DNA of 42,478 nt from JAYOFM01 sp038117225. GTDB taxonomy: Bacteria; Pseudomonadota; Alphaproteobacteria; Rhodospirillales; Casp-alpha2. The notes under the pieces are model-generated. The model did not search any database, was not told where the DNA came from, and was given only the letters and a program-made list of their open reading frames with translations. The stretch is from NCBI GenBank assembly GCA_038117225.1, contig JAYOFM010000013.1, forward strand, positions 1 to 42,478. The letters are read 5' to 3'. Numbering within the stretch: position 1 is the stretch's first letter; each line of letters starts with the position of its first letter. A program made the translations under genes and the position numbers. Positions 8,211 through 15,792 of the stretch are shown piece by piece.

Positions 8211-9032
8211 TCAAGCGGGTGGCGTGACCGCCTTCACACTAAGGCCACCATCGACCAGGATTTCCGTACCGGTGACGTATTTTGCCTCATCGGAGGCCAG
8301 GAACAGCGCCGCGTGCGCCACGTCCCAGGCATCGCCCATTTTGCCCATCGGCACGGCGGCGTCCCGTTCGGCGATGATGCGCGCGACTTCCTCGGCGCTG
8401 CCGTCGCCCCGTTGAGTGGCCAGGCGGGCCTCGACCAGGGGAGTGTGCATGAGTCCCGGAATGACGGTATTGAGACGCACGCCGCGGGCCGCGTATTGCA
8501 CGGCAACGGCGCGAGTGAACTGGACGATGCCGGCCTTGGCGGCAGCATAGGCGGCGTGGTCATAGCCAATATGGCGCAGCCCGGCGATGGAGCCGAGATT
8601 GACCACGGCACCGCCGCCGCCAGCCTCCATCAACGGCAATACCGCCTTGGTGACCAGATAGACGTGTTTCAAGTTGTGATCCATCTGGCGATCCCAGACG
8701 GCTTCGTCCATTTCCACCGGACCGCCGGGCGCCGAGCCACCGACGTTGTTGACAAGCACGTGAATGCCGCCAAAGACCTCATGACAGGCGGCAACCATGG
8801 AAGCCACCTGTGCCGCATCGGTGACATCGGCCACATGCGCCGACGCTCTGCCGCCCTCGCCTTCGATGAGGGCGACGGTTGCCGTTGCGGCGTCGGCATC
8901 GCGGTCGACGCAGAAAACCGCCGCGCCCTCGCGCGCGAACAGCACCGCCATCGCCTTGCCGTTGCCCCAACCGGGCCCGACCGATCCAGCCCCCGTCACC
9001 AAGGCCACCTTGTCTTTCAATCGTAGGGTCAT
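8211..9032 (-). CDS. Short-chain dehydrogenase/reductase (SDR)
   Basis: The 273-residue classical SDR has a Gly-rich nucleotide site (VTGAGSVGPGWGNGKA, about 12-27), the NNVGG motif, the catalytic Ser in VVNLGSIAGL and the YAAAK motif. The Gly-rich loop is longer than the usual TGxxxGIG, with an inserted GWGN, a variant seen in some SDR subfamilies. AGGAGG lies 6 bases before the ATG at 9032, which rules out the longer in-frame extension. A good promoter lies at 9148-9176. It is on the same strand as the acyl-CoA dehydrogenase upstream and may oxidise a hydroxyacyl-CoA or alcohol from the same pathway, which is inference. Confidence 0.9.
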   Translation of the reverse strand: MTLRLKDKVALVTGAGSVGPGWGNGKAMAVLFAREGAAVFCVDRDADAATATVALIEGEGGRASAHVADVTDAAQVASMVAACHEVFGGIHVLVNNVGGSAPGGPVEMDEAVWDRQMDHNLKHVYLVTKAVLPLMEAGGGGAVVNLGSIAGLRHIGYDHAAYAAAKAGIVQFTRAVAVQYAARGVRLNTVIPGLMHTPLVEARLATQRGDGSAEEVARIIAERDAAVPMGKMGDAWDVAHAALFLASDEAKYVTGTEILVDGGLSVKAVTPPA

Positions 9033-9147
9033 GATGCCTCCTGTTGCCGCATTCGTCGCCACGATAGCCGGTTCAAGCCGCGTGTCACGACGAGGCCGCA
9101 AGCCTCGGCGTCAGCAAAATTGTAACGCTTATCGGCGGCACGGCGAA

Positions 9148-9176
9148 AAATTATTGGCGCCGTCACGAACTTGCAA
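9148..9176 (-). promoter_or_regulatory. Promoter of the SDR gene
   Basis: On the minus strand TTGCAA (9176-9171), a 17-base spacer and TAATTT (9153-9148) form a good sigma-70 pair. The transcript would begin near 9141, giving a leader of about 108 bases. The -35 is the same self-complementary hexamer seen at three other promoters in this window. Confidence 0.45.
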
Positions 9177-9466
9177 GGTTGGCGGCGTAATCTTCGCGTC
9201 ATGGAAAAGATCGCTCACCTCGCCAGATCCGAAACGCGGATCATTAGGCGCCGGCGCCAGGGGCCGCCTGACTATGCGGCAATGGCGCGACGCATCCGGC
9301 TTGCCGTGAGCGAAGTCTGCTCGTTGTGCCCGCGCAGTGCCGATCACGCGCCTTGGCCCATGGCCGATTGCCCGCGTGACTGCCCCAGTGTCCGCCTCGG
9401 TGACGCTGCGGGTGGCATGGAATCAGGTGAACTTCCGGGCCCGCATCTGGTCTACAGCCAGGTCGA
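9177..9466. other. Gap without a supported gene (part of 9033-9466)
   Basis: Between the SDR and acyl-CoA dehydrogenase genes no gene can be supported. The part at 9033-9147 is the SDR leader, with a small hairpin CGAGGC-CGCAA-GCCTCG-like repeat at 9091-9107. A plus-strand reading frame from ATG 9201 to 9479 has several Cys (CSLCP, ADCPRDCPS) but no ribosome-binding site and runs into the acyl-CoA dehydrogenase gene, so it was not accepted. Confidence 0.4.
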
Positions 9467-10627
9467 TCAGCCGCGCTGATTGAAACGCCGGCCGACCAAT
9501 GCGGCGGCGATGTTGACCTTCTGAATATCGATGGCGCCACCGGCGATGCCCCACCCCCAGGCGTCCCGCAATCGTCGCTCCTGTTGAAATTCCTTGGAAT
9601 AACCATAGGCGCCCATGACCTGCATGGCGTCGCCGGTGACCTCGCGCACCATTTGGTTGGCGAAACACTTGGCGAGCGATGAATCGAGAATCGACGGCAA
9701 CCCGTCCGAGGCATTCTGCGCCGCCCGCCAGATCAGCAGCCGCGCGCCCTCGCAGCGCATGGCCATATCGGCGAGTTTCAACTGCACGGCCTGAAAATCG
9801 ACCAACGGCTTGCCGAACTGGGTGCGTTCCTGCACGTAGGCCAGCGCCTCGTCGAACGCCGATTGGGCGATCGCCAGGCACATGGTGGCGTTGCCGCAGC
9901 GTTCCAGATCGAAGGCTTCCATCAGCTTCTTGAAGCCGCCCGCCGGGACGACGATGTTGCTCACCGGTACCTCGACACCATCGAGGAAGATGTCGGCCGA
10001 GGCAATGCCCCGGAACCCCATCAGGCGCTCGCGCTTGCCGAAGCTCAGGCCGGCGCTATCCTTCTCCACGTAAACCGCGCCAATACCGGCAGCGCCGGGC
10101 GCATCGGAAAGCCGACAATAGACGACGTACCCGTCCGCATGGCCGCCACCGGAACACCAGCGCTTCTGGCCGTCTACGACAACCGTGTCGCCGTCGACCC
10201 GCGCCCGGGTCACCAGATCGGTTAGCGCCGATCCGGCGGCCGGCTCGGACATGGCGACGGCGACGGTAATCTCGCCTCGGCAGACCGCCGGCACGACTCG
10301 TTCGGCCAATTCGCGCGGCGCAAAATGCTCGATGGCGCGAATGGGACCGACGGAACTCTCGAAAATCGGAAATGCCACGGCAGGAGATATCTTGGCGAAT
10401 TCTTCCAATACAATCAGCGCTTCCACGTTGCCGAGGCCGAGGCCGCCCCATTGTTCGGCCACGTTCACGCCTAGGAAGCCGAGGTCCGCATAGCGCCGAA
10501 TCCAATCTTGCGAGAGCGGTGTGTCGGAATCCTCGATTTCGCGCGCCGCTTTTGGCAATTCGCCTTCGGCGAAGGCCCGCGCCGCTTCGCGCAGGCGCAC
10601 CTGATCGTCGGTCAATTGAAAATCCAA
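9467..10627 (-). CDS. Acyl-CoA dehydrogenase with isovaleryl-CoA-dehydrogenase-type catalytic base
   Basis: The 386-residue flavoprotein has the full ACAD fold: N-terminal helices (1-120), middle beta domain (AMSEPAAGSA and KRWCSGGGHADGYVV), and C-terminal helices (RTQFGKPLVDFQAVQLKLADM). At the standard catalytic Glu site (YEGT in most ACADs) the sequence reads IAGGA, so Gly363 is present. A Glu is instead at E242 in FDLER, the position used by isovaleryl-CoA dehydrogenase. It may therefore act on a branched or cyclic acyl-CoA. The start is a TTG; the MDFQLTDDQ opening is typical of the family. It probably reduces an electron-transfer flavoprotein. Confidence 0.88.
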   Translation of the reverse strand: MDFQLTDDQVRLREAARAFAEGELPKAAREIEDSDTPLSQDWIRRYADLGFLGVNVAEQWGGLGLGNVEALIVLEEFAKISPAVAFPIFESSVGPIRAIEHFAPRELAERVVPAVCRGEITVAVAMSEPAAGSALTDLVTRARVDGDTVVVDGQKRWCSGGGHADGYVVYCRLSDAPGAAGIGAVYVEKDSAGLSFGKRERLMGFRGIASADIFLDGVEVPVSNIVVPAGGFKKLMEAFDLERCGNATMCLAIAQSAFDEALAYVQERTQFGKPLVDFQAVQLKLADMAMRCEGARLLIWRAAQNASDGLPSILDSSLAKCFANQMVREVTGDAMQVMGAYGYSKEFQQERRLRDAWGWGIAGGAIDIQKVNIAAALVGRRFNQRG

Positions 10628-10748
10628 GGGATCGTCTCTCTTCGTCCGGTTTCACCACGGTACCGGTCCGGCACCAAACGCTTCACGCCATCTTACACAT
10701 CGATTTCGGCGGCGGCGCAAACAGATGAGCGCTGGTGCGTTAGCGGAC

Positions 10749-10783
10749 AAAAAAAAGAGCCCTCCCCGCATTGGGGAGGGCTC
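10749..10783 (-). terminator. Strong rho-independent terminator
   Basis: A perfect 11-bp stem (10757-10767 with 10773-10783, loop GCATT) is followed on the minus strand by eight T (10756-10749). It lies 40 bases after the stop codon of the 93-residue gene at 10824 and is the clearest terminator in the window. Confidence 0.93.
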
Positions 10784-10823
10784 CGGTCTTACGACAGAAC
10801 GGTATGTAGTCCGGAGGCGAGGA

Positions 10824-11105
10824 TCACGCCGCGGTGTTTACAACGACACCCCTATCGGGGGTCGCCAAGCGACCATCGTCGGCGTTACCGCCTTCGGGCC
10901 CATTACCGTTCAACGACGATCCCTCGGATTGCGCGACCGGCTGCTCCTGAGCACCCTTGGTGTTAACCACGGGTTGATCAGTCGCGATTGACCGTTCACG
11001 GGCCTCTTCGAGAGCCGCACGGGACTGTTGGACATTAGCGTTAGTTTGACTGACCACCTGACTAGCGATTGTCAGCGGCCCGCTCGCAAGAACGGAGTCA
11101 TTCAT
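10824..11105 (-). CDS. Uncharacterised 93-residue protein
   Basis: Support comes from AAAGGAGG 9 bases before the ATG and a strong terminator right after the gene. The protein has a likely amphipathic helix (about 12-41, ANVQQSRAALEEARERS) and then a disordered, Asn/Gly/Glu-rich tail ending GRLATPDRGVVVNTAA. There is no signal peptide and no Cys. The helix plus the VNTxA ending faintly recall YjfB-type 'putative motility proteins', but this is weak. It lies 129 bases downstream of the CoA-transferase beta gene in an AT-rich stretch. Function unknown. Confidence 0.75.
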   Translation of the reverse strand: MNDSVLASGPLTIASQVVSQTNANVQQSRAALEEARERSIATDQPVVNTKGAQEQPVAQSEGSSLNGNGPEGGNADDGRLATPDRGVVVNTAA

Positions 11106-11186
11106 AATCCGATCCTCCTTTCTGGAGTTACATACTTTCTGTCAACCTCAAATGTGCATAAATTGGAAAAAACAGCAAGTAACAAT

Positions 11187-11200
11187 ACGTAATATCACGT
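11187..11200. promoter_or_regulatory. AT-rich palindrome in the leader region of the 93-residue gene
   Basis: ACGTAATATCACGT is a near-perfect inverted repeat (outer ACGT arms complementary) about 80 bases before the ATG at 11105. It lies in the only markedly AT-rich intergenic stretch nearby (11106-11230). It could be a regulator site; no regulator can be named and no clear -35/-10 pair was found. Confidence 0.3.
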
Positions 11201-11234
11201 ACGCGTGCCCTAAATCTTTACAATTCCAATGTTT

Positions 11235-11996
11235 TTAGGCCGCCGCGCCGAACAGCCGCCGAGCGAACTCAGGGTAGGTATCGGCGATCTCCGCGCCGAC
11301 TCTGAGGCGCAGCAGGGCCAGCCGTTCAGCCTCGGGTGGCATCGTTTCGCCGATCGGCTCGGCGATATCAAATTCGAACCCGGTGTTGTCACGGACCTCC
11401 TCCAACGTATGCCCGGGCGAGATACTTTCGAGCCGGAATCGCCGCCGCGCCGAATCGAACGCCATGATACAGAGCTCCGTGACCAGGAACTTGGGCCCGC
11501 CCGGCCGCCGCACCTCCGGCGGGCTCCAACCGGGCGCGGAAATGAAATCGACCTTGGGCACGAAGACGCGCCGCGAATGTTCCGGTCGGAACAGGATGAC
11601 CCTGGGCACCACGAAATACATGAACGCCGATCCGAAGGAGCCGGCAAAGCGCTTGTCCACCGCCGGATATTCGCCCGTGCCGACCAGGTTGATGTTGGCC
11701 TCGCCATCAATCTGCACGCCACCGAGGAAAAAGACATCGATTCGCCCCTGCCCGGCGCAGTCGAAAATTTCGCGCGCGCCATCGGTGAAGGGGTTGGTGG
11801 CGGTCCCGTGAATCAACGACACCCGCGGCCGATCACCGCGCAACGCCCGCAACAGCAACGCCGCCGAGCCGGGAATCGGGGACGCCGCGCCGACGGCGAT
11901 GTGGCGCACCGAAGGATCGTCAAGCAACCGCGCCAGGGCACAGATGAGGAACTCTTCCGGTGTATGGGACTCCGTGCCCGCCGATGACGGCGTCAT
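11235..11996 (-). CDS. IpdB-like CoA-transferase family subunit beta
   Basis: The 253-residue protein belongs to the CoA-transferase subunit B family (COG2057 type), with FFLGGVQIDGEANINLVGTGEY and the later FVPKVDFISAPGW block typical of IpdB-like proteins. The SENG motif carrying the catalytic Glu of classical CoA-transferases is not seen. In Mycobacterium, IpdAB is a ring-opening hydrolase acting on a steroid-derived cyclic CoA ester instead of a transferase. Its ATG overlaps the stop of the alpha subunit gene by 4 bases (ATGA), so the two are co-translated. Here the substrate is unknown. Confidence 0.8.
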   Translation of the reverse strand: MTPSSAGTESHTPEEFLICALARLLDDPSVRHIAVGAASPIPGSAALLLRALRGDRPRVSLIHGTATNPFTDGAREIFDCAGQGRIDVFFLGGVQIDGEANINLVGTGEYPAVDKRFAGSFGSAFMYFVVPRVILFRPEHSRRVFVPKVDFISAPGWSPPEVRRPGGPKFLVTELCIMAFDSARRRFRLESISPGHTLEEVRDNTGFEFDIAEPIGETMPPEAERLALLRLRVGAEIADTYPEFARRLFGAAA

Positions 11997-12817
11997 TCGG
12001 CGGCGTCCGCGGCCGGCGCCAGCACGTGACGTTCCAGATAGGCTTGAAACCCGGCTTCCGTCTTGGCGGCGCGCGCATAGTCGGCGACGGCCTCGTTGTC
12101 CGGTGCATAGTGCTCGGCGAGGCCCAGCGGCTTGGCGCCGGCCGGAGCCACGGCGACGCTGGATACGTAAAGCCCGGGCAAGCTGGCTGCGGCGCTGGCC
12201 TCGCTGGCGAGCAGGCTCTCGTCCTGGATGCGTTCGACGGTCGCCAGCGTCGTCTTCGCCGCGTGCGCCATGGTCGCCAATTCGCGCCGTCGGCCGATCC
12301 AGATATTACCGGCGCGGTCGGCGGCGACGCCATGGATGATGGCGAAATCGGGCTGGATCGCCGGCACCAACAAAATTGGTCCGCCGCCGGCCCCGAGCGG
12401 ATCATCGACGACACGCCAGTCATCGCGGTGGCGTTCGATGTCGGAACCGATAACGCCGCCAAGCGGCATGAACGGTACGCCCTTCTCCGACGCCTGCAGG
12501 GCGCTGTGTACCGCCGGGCAGGTAGTATCGATCATGCGCAGCAGGCCGGATTCGACGGCCCTGGTGAACGCCGGCGCCGGACCGGCTTCGGCGAGGCTGA
12601 CCGCCGCCGCCTCGACCTCGGCGACACAACCGGCGCCGATCAGCAAGTCGACGGCGAAGCCGCCGATGGGTACGCACAACAGCCGCAGGTCCCGCGCGCC
12701 ACGATTGATCAACGCCCGCACCAGAGCCATCGGCACATTTCCATAAGCGGGAGGCAGCGCCACCAGGGCGCCATCGGGAATCTGTTCTGCCAGGGCCGCG
12801 ACGGTGGTTTCGTTCAT
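11993..12817 (-). CDS. IpdA-like CoA-transferase family subunit alpha
   Basis: The 274-residue protein belongs to the CoA-transferase subunit A family (COG1788 type). Recognisable blocks are PMALVRALINRGARDLRLL, FMPLGGVIGSDI and the FAIIHGVAADRAGNIWIG segment, which in this family precedes the C-terminal lobe. It lacks the long Gly-rich CoA loop of acetate transferases. It pairs with the downstream beta subunit gene through an ATGA overlap. Its own ATG also overlaps an upstream TGA, which ends a short coding-like tail (12814-12899), so an upstream cistron may have been lost. Confidence 0.8.
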   Translation of the reverse strand: MNETTVAALAEQIPDGALVALPPAYGNVPMALVRALINRGARDLRLLCVPIGGFAVDLLIGAGCVAEVEAAAVSLAEAGPAPAFTRAVESGLLRMIDTTCPAVHSALQASEKGVPFMPLGGVIGSDIERHRDDWRVVDDPLGAGGGPILLVPAIQPDFAIIHGVAADRAGNIWIGRRRELATMAHAAKTTLATVERIQDESLLASEASAAASLPGLYVSSVAVAPAGAKPLGLAEHYAPDNEAVADYARAAKTEAGFQAYLERHVLAPAADAAE

Positions 12818-12899
12818 GCGTAGCGGTCCTTCAACTGCTCGATAGCGGCGTTGTCCGCGCCGGGAAGTAATGACGTGACGAGTAATAAAATACGGGGAA
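12814..12899 (-). pseudogene. Possible 3' remnant of a lost gene upstream of ipdA-like
   Basis: Read on the minus strand, the bases before the alpha-subunit gene translate to a coding-like ending, LLPGADNAAIEQLKDRYA, whose TGA overlaps the next ATG as ATGA. This overlap is what is expected between genes of one operon, but no start codon or body remains: the frame runs back into the stop of the exported protein at 12900. The remnant itself is GC-rich and is followed by an AT-richer joint (12866-12899). It may mark where the body of a gene was replaced. Confidence 0.35.
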
Positions 12900-13697
12900 T
12901 TAACTACCAGGCTTCACCGCGTTCCAATAGTCCATGTTGAGATCCTGCATCAACATATCTTGGCGGAACGTCAAGCAGGCACGCCAATTCACGAACCCAC
13001 CCCGTTCGCGGCAGATGTCAAGCGCCTGGCGCCCCCGCGACAGGCCCGCCGGTGACCAGTGGCCGCGACCGTCACCAATGACGCGATCCCAAAGGCCCTC
13101 CTTCTCGGCCGGCGAGAGACGGTCCAGGACCGGCAGGGCATTGACGAGGTGAGAGACGATCACGGCGGCATCACGACGATCGGCGCGGCGTTCCATCACG
13201 CTGGCGGCTAGATAGCGCAGCGGCCCGGTAACATGGGCAATTTCGTCCTCGGTCAGTGGAAAACCATCGCCCGCTTTCGGTTCCGGCACCAGCGACGCCC
13301 GCGGCGATACCAGGAGCGCGGCGTCGCGTAGCCCGGCAAGCGACGCCTCGGCGACGCTGACCCGCACCGATTTATAGCCACGCACGGTGATGATTTCGGC
13401 CTCGGCACCAAGTGGGATTGCCACCTGCCGCCCATCCGTCGTTTGGCCGACGATGCTCATGGCGGCGGCGTCATGAATGCGATAGCGGGTGCCGTTCGTC
13501 GGGCCCGGTCGCTGCTGCTGCATACAGAATGCCGCCAGTTCGGCGCGGCATACACCGGCCTCGCAGCTCAGCGGTACCGGCTCCGGCGTCGCCAGCAATG
13601 CCAGAATCTGCGGAGCCGCGAGGCTTGGCGCCACCGACAGGGCGACGATCGCGGTGCTGGCGAATGACGAGACGACGAGTCTTAACAGAGAACGCAT
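12900..13697 (-). CDS. Exported Cys-containing protein, paralogue A
   Basis: The 265-residue protein has a signal peptide (MRSLLRLVV..., cleavage after SLAAP near residue 28). The mature start APQILALLATPEPVPL is followed by C..GVCRAELAAFCMQ, three closely spaced Cys. A middle beta-rich part (about 70-140) and a helical C-terminal part follow, with WDRVIGDGRGHWSPAG, CRERGGFVNWRACLTF and the ending MDYWNAVKPGS. It is about half identical to the next gene at 13733-14524, so the two are a tandem duplication. ATG 13697 is preferred (AAAGGA upstream); the frame could extend to 13820 only through the intergenic region. No function is known to me. Confidence 0.8.
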   Translation of the reverse strand: MRSLLRLVVSSFASTAIVALSVAPSLAAPQILALLATPEPVPLSCEAGVCRAELAAFCMQQQRPGPTNGTRYRIHDAAAMSIVGQTTDGRQVAIPLGAEAEIITVRGYKSVRVSVAEASLAGLRDAALLVSPRASLVPEPKAGDGFPLTEDEIAHVTGPLRYLAASVMERRADRRDAAVIVSHLVNALPVLDRLSPAEKEGLWDRVIGDGRGHWSPAGLSRGRQALDICRERGGFVNWRACLTFRQDMLMQDLNMDYWNAVKPGS

Positions 13698-13732
13698 GGC
13701 ATCATCCTTTATGTCGATGTCCAGAGGCCCCA

Positions 13733-14524
13733 TTAGCTGCCCGGTTCGGCGGCATTCCAGTAGTCCGTGTTGAGATGCATCATCAACGAGTCGTGCTTGT
13801 AGGTCAGGCAATTGCGCCAACTGTAGAAGCTGTTGCGGTATTCACAATAATCGAGATTTTCGCGCGCCTTCCGCATACCCGGCGTCGACCAATGACCACG
13901 GCCGTCACTGATCACGCGACGCCACAGCGTATTGCGCTCGTCCCGTGAGATTCGACCGATTTCCGGCAGCGCGTTGACCAGCCGCGAAACGATGGTCGCC
14001 GCGTCGCGGTCAACGGCATTACGCGCCAGGACTTTTTCCGCCAGTTGGCGCATGGGGCCGGTTGTGTAGGCGATTTCACGCTCGCTCAAAGGGTCGGGGT
14101 CGCCGGGCACGGCGTCCGGGATCAGCGACGTTTCGGGCGCCACCTCGATGGCCGGATCAGTCAAACCAGCGAGTGAAGCCTCGGCGATATTGACGGCGAC
14201 GGCCGTATAGCTGCGCGCGGTATAGATTTTCGCGCCCGGGCCGAGCGGCAGGCGCACCGTGCGGCCATCGGCGGCGCGAGCGACGATAGCGACGGAGGCC
14301 GTGTCGTGCAGCGTATAGCTGACACCATTGCCCGGTTCCGGGCGACTGCGTTGCATGCAGAATGCGGACAACTCGGCTCGGCAATTGCCGTCGACACAGG
14401 TCAGCGGTACCGGTTCCGGTGTCGCAACCAGGGCGAGAATTTGCGGCGCCGCCAGCGCGGGACGGCCGAAACCAAGGGCGGCAAAAACGAACATTGCGGG
14501 AATAAGGATTTGCATGCGACGCAT
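13733..14524 (-). CDS. Exported Cys-containing protein, paralogue B
   Basis: The 263-residue protein has a signal peptide (hydrophobic ILIPAMFVFAALGFG, cleavage after ALAAP near 25). The mature N terminus APQILALVATPEPVPLTC is nearly the same as in paralogue A, including C..GNCRAELSAFCMQ. The C-terminal half keeps WRRVISDGRGHWS, the Cys pair in CEYRNSFYSWRNC and the ending TDYWNAAEPGS. AAGGAGG lies 7 bases before the ATG. The first gene of the pair in transcription order, it is separated from paralogue A by 35 bases. The gene is divergent from the tandem pair at 14793. Function unknown; the exact end motif suggests selection on the C terminus. Confidence 0.82.
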   Translation of the reverse strand: MRRMQILIPAMFVFAALGFGRPALAAPQILALVATPEPVPLTCVDGNCRAELSAFCMQRSRPEPGNGVSYTLHDTASVAIVARAADGRTVRLPLGPGAKIYTARSYTAVAVNIAEASLAGLTDPAIEVAPETSLIPDAVPGDPDPLSEREIAYTTGPMRQLAEKVLARNAVDRDAATIVSRLVNALPEIGRISRDERNTLWRRVISDGRGHWSTPGMRKARENLDYCEYRNSFYSWRNCLTYKHDSLMMHLNTDYWNAAEPGS

Positions 14525-14792
14525 GGCGACACCTCCTTCGCGGTGCCGACACGGCCTCTGGTGTCAGTTGTTGTCCCGAGGACGGGCCCCGCGATACGAA
14601 TAAATTCTCTCACATCGACCGCCGACCGGTCAACGATATCACGCCGTCGACGCATTGACCGGCGCTCAATCGTGGCTAGTCAGGCGCCTTGGGTTTCCGC
14701 TGCCCTTGCCAATCAATTCAATGGGCGATCGGACCTGGCCGTGTGCGATCCGCCCCAAAAACGATTTAATAAGGGCGAGGGAGCCAGAAACC

Positions 14793-15287
14793 ATGACCAC
14801 CAGCAGCGATTTCGCGGAGGATGAATGGCACCGGGTGGTGAGTGCCGCGATCATCGCCGCCGCCGTGATTTCCGCCGCCGACGATACCGGTGAAGGTGAC
14901 GAGTCCGAGCGACAGGAACTGGAAGCCTTCCGCGCCAACATCGGCAAACTGGGCCGCAAGTATAAGAAAAGCCCGCTTGTCCAGGACGTGACAGCGGCGC
15001 TCGAATCCGGCGGCATGGATGAATTCTGGACCGCCCATGGCGCCATCGGCGCCGCGGTCTCGCATGAAAACCCGCTGGAAGACCGGCTCGCCGATGTCAA
15101 ACTCGCCGTCGAGGCCATCGACCGCATCGCCGACAAGAGGGACGCCAAGGCCTACAAGAATTTCGTCTACGACGCCTCGCGCGTCGTCGCCAACGCGTCG
15201 AAGGAAAGTTTTTTCGCCCTGTCGTCCTCGATCTCCAAGAAAGAAGACTTCTACCTGCGCCAGCTTCGATCCATGCTCGGCCTCTGA
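14793..15287 (+). CDS. Uncharacterised helical protein, paralogue 1
   Basis: The 164-residue soluble protein is predicted all-helical. It has no signal peptide, TM segment or Cys. Conserved with its neighbour at 15291 are: DF...EW (residues 6-12), AAAVISAAD, a KYKKSPLVQ block (about 57-65), DAKAYKNFVY and the ending KKEDFYLRQLRSMLGL. The pattern of a short N-terminal helix followed by Asp/Ser segments faintly recalls TerB-like folds, but this is not a firm match. GAGGGAG (14777-14783) precedes the ATG. It forms an operon with the paralogue (3-base gap) and is divergent from the exported pair. Function unknown. Confidence 0.8.
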   Translation: MTTSSDFAEDEWHRVVSAAIIAAAVISAADDTGEGDESERQELEAFRANIGKLGRKYKKSPLVQDVTAALESGGMDEFWTAHGAIGAAVSHENPLEDRLADVKLAVEAIDRIADKRDAKAYKNFVYDASRVVANASKESFFALSSSISKKEDFYLRQLRSMLGL

Positions 15288-15290
15288 TCG

Positions 15291-15782
15291 ATGATCGACG
15301 GTGGCGACTTCACGCTGGAGGAATGGGACACCGTCACCGCCATGCCGGTGGTCGCCGCGGCGTTGATTTCGGCGGTGGATTACTCGGCGCAATCGGAACG
15401 CAAGGAAATCGATACCTTCGCCCGCCACTTCAAACGGACCGCCGCAAAGCACAAGAAGAGTCATCTCGTGCAGGCGGTGCACGCGACCAATACCGAGGAT
15501 GATCTTCGCGTCTTCCGCGACGTTTGTAACCGCATCGCCGCGCAGCAATCGGGCGACACTCCCATCGATGACGAAATGCGCCGTATCAACAACGTGGTGA
15601 AACTGGTCGATTCCCGCGCCGACGAAAGCGAGGCCAAGGCCTATAAGCGTTTCGCCTATGAATGCGCCGTGCTGGTGGCGCGCGCCCACAAGGAAAGCGC
15701 CCTGCCCTTCGCCAACCCGATCAGCCGGACCGAGGATTTCTATCTCCGGCGCCTCGGCCGCGCGTTGGGGCTACGGCTTTGA
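15291..15782 (+). CDS. Uncharacterised helical protein, paralogue 2
   Basis: The 163-residue protein aligns end to end with the preceding gene: DFTLEEWDTV, VVAAALISAVD, KHKKSHLVQ, EAKAYKRFAYEC, HKES and the ending TEDFYLRRLGRALGL. It lacks the Asp/Glu insertion after the first helix of paralogue 1. The gene starts 3 bases after the other ends, so translation is probably coupled. A heterodimer of the two is plausible from their similarity, but this is inference. It converges with the pentapeptide-repeat gene, 10 bases apart. Confidence 0.8.
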   Translation: MIDGGDFTLEEWDTVTAMPVVAAALISAVDYSAQSERKEIDTFARHFKRTAAKHKKSHLVQAVHATNTEDDLRVFRDVCNRIAAQQSGDTPIDDEMRRINNVVKLVDSRADESEAKAYKRFAYECAVLVARAHKESALPFANPISRTEDFYLRRLGRALGLRL

Positions 15783-15792
15783 GGGATTCGGC

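Noticed and set aside
9201..9479. Plus-strand reading frame with Cys-rich segments CSLCP and ADCPRDCPS
   Set aside because: No ribosome-binding site, and it runs into the end of the acyl-CoA dehydrogenase gene on the other strand. Left as an unproven open frame.
10725..10991. Plus-strand frame over the 93-residue gene
   Set aside because: It spans the minus-strand terminator and has no ribosome-binding site; the minus-strand gene has both.
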